From: Saccharina japonica
Lineage: Eukaryota; Sar; Phaeophyceae; Laminariales; Laminariaceae
Assembly (NCBI GenBank): GCA_008828725.1
Contig: MEHQ01000646.1
Span: forward strand, 198,960-262,959
DNA: 64,000 nt
Reading direction: 5' to 3'
Made by a program: the position numbers and the translations under genes. Shown piece by piece: positions 59,488 to 64,000 of this stretch; position 1 is the first letter of the stretch, and the number at the start of each line of letters is the position of its first letter. Under the pieces are notes generated by a model. The model was given only the letters and a program-made list of their open reading frames with translations, made no database searches and was not told the origin of the DNA.

Positions 59488-60504
59488 GTGCTGGAGGTAG
59501 ATTTGCAGAGGATCCCGAACACATCCGGAGCAGGCAACGAGTACTTACTGTTGGTGGTAGATAAGGCTTATCGACTTCGGTTCGCGTACCTTTTACCCTC
59601 GAAGGAAGCGCACGGAGTCGTTTGCTCGTTTCTTGGCCTGTGTCTGACGTTCGGGGTACCCTCATTCACTCGTGCCGGTCGGAGAGGCGAGTTCACGGCC
59701 ACGGCGATGGAACACCCGTGCCCTTGGCTGAAGGTCAAGATCGACTACGGTTCAGCTGACCACCCGAAAGGTCAGGGTAGTGTCGAGCGAGTAGGGGCGT
59801 GGATATTGGACGTGTTGTCCGAGTTGTGTACGGCGTGGTCCACCATATGGGATGAGTACGTAGCTCTAGCGTGTTTGATCAAACGCTCTTTGGCAGACTC
59901 ATCCCTGCCCTCCATTTTTAATTTCCTTCCAGCTCTTGTTCGGCAGGAGCCCGCGCACGTCCCTGGACATGTTGGTGCCCCAGACGGATGGCACGGAGGC
60001 CACGGGACTCCCCAGAACCTTATAGAGGGGCGCCGGCACAACCTAAGGGAAGTCTGCGAGACGCTCGAGAGGATGCGCAAGGCTAGAGAAAAAGCGAGAC
60101 AGTACCACAACGCGGCGATTCAGCAGCCGTCAACAGGCACCCGCGTCGCGAACGGCGACCTCGTTCTCGCGGGGGAGAGTGACAGCTCCTTTCACCGGCA
60201 AGGGACGGGGCCGAAGCTGGTCCACCAGAAGTGGACCGGTCCGAGGAAGATGGAGGAGGGAGTATTCGAGGGCCTGAGCGTCGTCATTGAGATGAAAGGC
60301 CGAGCAGTACGCTCCAGGGCGATCTCCACCGCATCCCTGAACCCGTTCTACGCGAGGCCGGCTGACCTCCGGCACCCCATGGAGGACAAGTTCGCGCAGT
60401 TGGGATTGGGCGCCGGATTCGGGCTCGAAGAAACCTCGACCGCAGAAGCGCCGATGTATACGCTGCTCGATAAGAGGCGGTGGTCAGCGCTACGTAACCT
60501 GTGA
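59488..60504 (+). pseudogene. Ty3/gypsy integrase core and C-terminal domain
   Basis: 338 codons, ending in TGA. Numbering from the codon at 59488: D5 in LEVDLQRIP is the first catalytic Asp; EYLLLVVDKAYRLRFAYLLP (19-38) is the usual core strand pair; FGVPSFTRAGRRGEF (55-69) is the second-Asp region; QGSVERV carries the glutamate E100 at DD35E spacing. The second Asp is replaced (Gly64), so the enzyme should be inactive. The C-terminal part, LVHQKWTGPRKM...GRAVRSRAISTASLNPFY, fits the SH3-like GPY/F region. A TAG at 59482-59484 sits where PW-EV is usual, and the zinc finger is in a different frame, so a frameshift and stops separate it from the rest of pol. Confidence 0.75.
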
Positions 60505-60867
60505 GATGGGAATATAGAGGGAGATACATAGATGGGGTGACATCGGACTGGGTCTCAGAGACAGAGTCGCTCGACAGCTTTACTCCGCTGCAGTTGGATA
60601 CGTTCCACGCGCTGTAGAACCTGTACAATCCGAGCAGCGAGACGAGGCCGACCCCCGGGTTCGGACGGAGGGGCCCGCGCTGAGTAGGAGCGAGGCGTTG
60701 AGAAGGGTTCTGATTGGTATGAGAGTCGAGAAGCCGTTCGAGAGCTGCCGGGGGGGCGCAGTCCGGCCCGGGCAGGGGTATGGCGTTTACTCGCCGTACT
60801 GGCGCGTCCGCTTTGCCAACAACGCTTAGGACGAGCTGACTGCATCAGAGATAAAACGGTTTAGGGT

Positions 60868-61464
60868 GTGACCGCTAGGTCCGGGGGCGTGCTTTCGGAG
60901 AAGTTAGGGGCGAGGTGGGCGATGTCTCTTTTCCGCTCTTTCGCGCTCGCTCTTTGCCCCTCTCTTTCCCTCGTTCCCCCTCCTTCTCCCGTTACTCTCT
61001 TTCGCCACGCGTCCATGGCCAAAACGCGGAACCCAAGGTTAAGTGAAGCAGCGCGCGCACCATCAAGCACGACGTCACGCACCAGCGGGACTCCGGCCGT
61101 TGTCGTCGCCGGGGGGGGGGGCGGGGGGACGGGCGCAGACACCCTGGCCGCCGATATTTTGGGGGAAGGGAAGGGTAACGTTTTTTTAGGTGGGTTAGTG
61201 TTATTTTGGTGTTTGGATACATATTTTGAGTGGATATCGATTTGGGTGTTTGGGTTGATTTTTCGGGGGCACGGAAGACAGCAATACGCTTTTTTGCGAA
61301 ATCGAGGAGAAGGGGGGTCGCCCTATTTGTGTGTACGGTATTTTGGTGTGTTTTGGTTTCGTTGTTTTGACGTTTGTTTGGCGATGCGCTATTTTGGCGA
61401 AGTGGTGGAAGGGTTGGTTTCGCTATTCGGGTGCACGTTAATTTTGTTTTTATTTTTATTTTAG
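60868..61464 (+). other. Unrecognised open frame downstream of the integrase
   Basis: 198 codons in the 3' part of the gypsy-type element. It contains MAKTRNPRLSEAARAPSS followed by a Gly run (gggggggg tract at 61111-61129), then low-complexity Phe/Val/Gly-rich sequence made by GT-rich repeats. Possibly a decayed extra frame; no domain is recognised. Confidence 0.2.
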
Positions 61465-62036
61465 GATACGTTAATCTAGGCGATGCGCTATTAGGGCGAA
61501 ATTACGAAAGGGGTGGTTGCGTTATTTGTGCGGGGCTTGTTTTGATTTTGGTTTTTGTGCACGTTAATTTCGGGTTTTCTTGGAGTTGGTTTGTGGGTTC
61601 GTTATTGTAGGGCGATGCGTCATTTTGGCTGAATGGTGGAAAGGCGGGGCACGTTATTTTGAAAAGCGGTTTCTTGGTTCGGTTTTTAGGTTGGCTTTCG
61701 GAGTCGGGAATCGGGGTTTCTTGGTTTGGGTTTTTAGGTTGACTTTCGGTGTCGGAAAACATTTTTTGTTATGCGTAAGTTCTCTTTGATTTTATAGGTT
61801 TCTTGGTTCGGGTTTCAGGCTGGTTTTCGGGGTCGGGAATCATTTTGTTTTATGCGTGAGTTCTTTGATTTGTCTTTAGAGTTATGGGTTATTATAGGCG
61901 GGGTTGAAGGTTGTTGGTTTCGGCGGAAGTTCAAAACTCTGTGAGTTTCTTGGTTCAGGCTTCAGGTTGACTTTCGGGGTCGGGAATCGTTTTTGCTTTA
62001 TGCATGACTTTGCTTATTTTATCTTAGAGTTACGGG
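61190..62036. repeat. GT-rich degenerate tandem repeats in the gypsy 3' region
   Basis: ggcgatgcg(c)tatttt/ttagggcgaa units occur near 61381, 61480 and 61611. A second unit, tttcttggttc(g)ggttt(t/c)aggttgactttcggggtcggga, occurs at about 61669, 61718, 61798 and 61945, often followed by tttatgcgtgagttc. The SINE at 62044 split a third unit (taggcggggttgaaggttgttggttt, continued at 62411). Confidence 0.6.
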
Positions 62037-62043
62037 TTGTTAT

Positions 62044-62404
62044 TTATTTATTTATTTATTTATTTTTTGTCCATCCCATTTATTATCTTCGCCCTTCCTT
62101 TCTCTCTCCTCCCTAGTCGTAACTCAGATCCGGGGTCACAAAGTAGGCTCCTCTCCCTCCTCCCCCACTACGGTTCTTGCCTTGCATTTTTATCGCGAGA
62201 AGACTTCAGCCTTTCCTTCCCTCGTCGACTCGCATCGAATTGTGCCTACCCACGCTACTATTAATTGGCGCTCTCAGCAGTTGATTCCGTTTTTCATTTA
62301 TTTTTGCAAATAAACTCAAAAGTCCGACCCACGTGAGATTCGAACTCCAGACATCAACGTTCAGAAGCGTTCGAGGTTACCTCTAGACCATCGGGGCGAC
62401 CGAC
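62044..62404 (-). mobile_element. tRNA-derived SINE, copy 2
   Basis: Minus-strand head gtcggtcgccccgatggtct...ggagttcgaatctc with A/B-box matches, the family body, and a (TAAA)n tail (ttatttattt on the plus strand). It is flanked by TTGTTAT at 62037-62043 and 62405-62411, a 7-bp target duplication, inside a tandem unit of the gypsy element. Almost identical to copy 3, so a recent insertion. Confidence 0.9.
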
Positions 62405-62592
62405 TTGTTATAGGCGGGGGTGACCATTGTTGGTTTTTGTGAAAGTTCACAACTGTGGGGGGAGAAGATCATCCTGTGTCGGGGACATTCGTGGGTTTAT
62501 GCGGGGGGTATTTGTTTTACGCGTGTGTTACGGGGTATGCTACGCGGGAGTTATCGTTGAAGGGTCTTGGCGTGAGTTCGCAGCAGTAACGT

Positions 62593-62910
62593 TTGGTTGA
62601 GTTAACTGGTTTTCGTGTTACGGTACTGCACGAGGGCGGGAGCCTCCCGCTCGGGATCGAGTTGGGGGAAGCTCCGTGGAGAAGGTGCGCGGTGGACATC
62701 CCGGAAGGCCCCAATCGCAAGGGGGGCATCGCGTTCACGGCGTTAGTGAGTAACGCGGCGCATGAGTGTGTGTGCTGGGGAGAGATTTTCCTACCGGAAA
62801 AGGCCGGGTTTTCTTCCCTCAGACTTGGTTGGCATGGTTTATTTCGGACCCACCGTCTTACATATCGCGTGACCGACCTCGTCCGACCAACAAGCTGGGG
62901 AGGATGTTAA
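62593..62910 (+). other. Unrecognised frame just before the right LTR
   Basis: 105 codons (MVELTGFRVTVLHEGGSLPL is its start; first codon may not be ATG) with LGEAPWRRCAVDIPEGPN and KAGFSSLRLGWHG. It overlaps the polypurine tract. Perhaps the last piece of a pol or extra frame; no domain recognised. Confidence 0.2.
62891..62904 (+). other. Polypurine tract before the right gypsy LTR
   Basis: caagctggggagga directly precedes the TGTTAAGACGG tip. It is close to aaagcagggagga of the LTR element at 11-15.5 kb. Confidence 0.65.
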
Positions 62911-63153
62911 GACGGTCTTTCATGGGTTCGGGGATTTTCAGAGAAGGGCTAGCCGTGACGATCTAAGGGAACAATGTCAATTCAACCCGGAGATGAAACG
63001 CCTGCCCGTGAGGATGAGGTGTGGGCTGCGTGAGCTCGCAGCTCTTTCCTAGCTCCCTATAAGTTGTACTGCCCCCCTCGTCGTGTACTAAGCACGGAGA
63101 GTACCCGTTAGGACAGCGTCACACGATGGCTCACCAGCAAGTATCGCAGGCTG
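62905..63153 (+). repeat. Right LTR of the gypsy-type element, truncated
   Basis: Matches the first ~247 bp of the left LTR and then stops exactly at the ambiguous base 63154. The sequence after it (cacaggttgccgcacc) has no counterpart in the left LTR, which suggests an assembly join rather than a biological end. Confidence 0.7.
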
Positions 63154-63692
63154 NCACAGGTTGCCGCACCTAGCTCGACCAACTCTGAACGAGTTGAAGC
63201 GATACCAGCACGAGAAGACTTCGTAAAAAAGTGTGAGTGCAGAGAGTCCGACAGTACTGGCGTTGGTGCCGTGCACGTTTAATGCGGTGTACAAACGTCG
63301 ATGTTGACTGGCGCAAACACACACACAGAGGAAGTCCGCAAACACCACGCTAGATGGGTTTCTACGGAGAACGCAAGCCTCTATGAAGAGGCTTTTTTTA
63401 CTTGGAAAACCAAGAAAAAAAGGCTCGCGCTTCGCGCGCCTCATTATTATACAAGTTTTTTTTAGAGTAAGCGTACACACGTATCATGGGTTTGTCGGTA
63501 TAGCATTTTACTGTGAGTAGGTAGTCTACGTACGATATTCGACAACTATAATTTAGCAGCTATTGCTGCTGTATGTATAGAGTGCGTAAAGAAGAAGAAT
63601 AGTGACTGCTGCAGGTGTACATTGTTTTTACCGCTGTTGCTGCTGCTCGATACTGGTGTATTTACTGCTGCTGCACATATAATACGAGTATT
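63154..63692. other. Ambiguous base and non-coding flank
   Basis: Base 63154 is N, the only one in the window. Beyond it no gene is visible. 63400-63440 holds a short GC hairpin (ggctcgcgcttcgcgcgcc) after a poly-T/poly-A pair. CTG-type triplets occur at 63605-63675. Confidence 0.6.
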
Positions 63693-64000
63693 GTTATTTA
63701 TTTATTTATTTATTTATTTTTTGTCCATCCCATTTATTATCTTCGCCCTTCCTTTCTCTCTCCTCCCTAGTCGTAACTCAGATCCGGGGTCACAAAGTAG
63801 GCTCCTCTCCCTCCACTACGGTTCTTGCCTTGCATTTCTATCGCGAGAAGACTTCAGCCTTTCCTTCCCTCGTCGACTCGCATCGAATTGTGCCTACCCA
63901 CGCTACTATTAATTGGCGCTCTCAGCAGTTGATTCCGTTTTTCATTTATTTTTGCAAATAAACTCAAAAGTCCGACCCACGTGAGATTCGAACTCCAGAC
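63693..64000 (-). mobile_element. tRNA-derived SINE, copy 3, cut by the window edge
   Basis: Tail (ttatttattt) and body run from 63693 to the end, nearly identical to copy 2 apart from a short deletion in the ctccctcc run and single-base changes. The tRNA-like head continues to the B-box region (gagttcgaatctc on the minus strand) and leaves the window. Confidence 0.9.

Larger units (their letters stand above)
55437..63153 (+). mobile_element. Decayed Ty3/gypsy-type LTR retrotransposon
   Basis: Direct repeats at 55437-55683 and 62905-63153 bound a ~7-kb interior holding an integrase. Both begin TG(a/t)(c/t)TTA(c/a)GACGG. The purine tract agctggggagga lies directly before the right repeat. tggtgtccggtcc at 55882 is a possible primer-binding site after the left LTR. 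Frames between 56.4 and 58.7 kb are broken and no reverse transcriptase motif was recognised, so the element is defective. 57.2-58.4 kb looks like foreign insertion. The right LTR stops at the ambiguous base 63154, so target duplications cannot be checked. Confidence 0.75.

Noticed and set aside
62320..62404. Possible functional tRNA gene
   Set aside because: The A- and B-box region continues into a SINE body with tail and target duplication, and the cloverleaf is poor.

Overview
The window is nuclear DNA from a gene-poor, repeat-rich eukaryote. It shows GT-AG introns, a tRNA-derived SINE family, LTR retrotransposons, a tyrosine-recombinase fragment, and CAG, GTA and CATA microsatellites. There is no bacterial operon structure, rRNA or CRISPR. 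A stramenopile, perhaps a brown alga, fits the mix of a secreted carbohydrate-binding protein, CAG tracts and mobile elements, but this is inference and no single marker proves it.

The one clearly intact host gene lies on the minus strand from 31677 down to 18017. Splice sites read from the sequence give 17 exons with GT-AG borders. They sum to 2604 bp, an uninterrupted frame of 867 residues plus stop. It encodes a signal peptide followed by five tandem CBM6-like carbohydrate-binding modules and a short tail, with no catalytic domain. Each module is built from the same three-exon set with the same phases, inside a unit of about 2.1 kb repeated together with its introns. One intron carries a 0.8-kb inverted-repeat element whose empty site survives in the sister introns.

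The rest is mostly mobile or duplicated DNA. 1-6.3 kb holds repeat fragments and a tandem duplication with a TATA-like box. 6.3-9.6 kb is a copy of 47.2-49.2 kb, expanded by two opposed 12-bp minisatellite arrays. At 11.05-15.53 kb an LTR element without pol, carrying a coiled-coil gag-like frame and a SINE, sits in an older DIRS-like reading frame. 15.6-17.05 kb is a tandem duplication. 32.5-33.1 kb is a broken zinc-knuckle gag-like frame. 33-41.6 kb has no recognisable gene. 41.6-43.2 kb and 52.4-54.0 kb are copies of one another. 43.3-45.8 kb is microsatellite and tandem-repeat rich. 51.2-51.5 kb is a tyrosine-recombinase pseudogene. 55.4-63.15 kb is a decayed Ty3/gypsy-type element with a recognisable integrase and a SINE. 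An ambiguous base at 63154 cuts its right LTR. A third SINE runs off the right edge.

The five-module gene is the only unit with a coherent cellular role: a secreted multivalent polysaccharide binder, probably acting at the cell wall or outside the cell. The other sequences illustrate nested insertion and segmental duplication around it.
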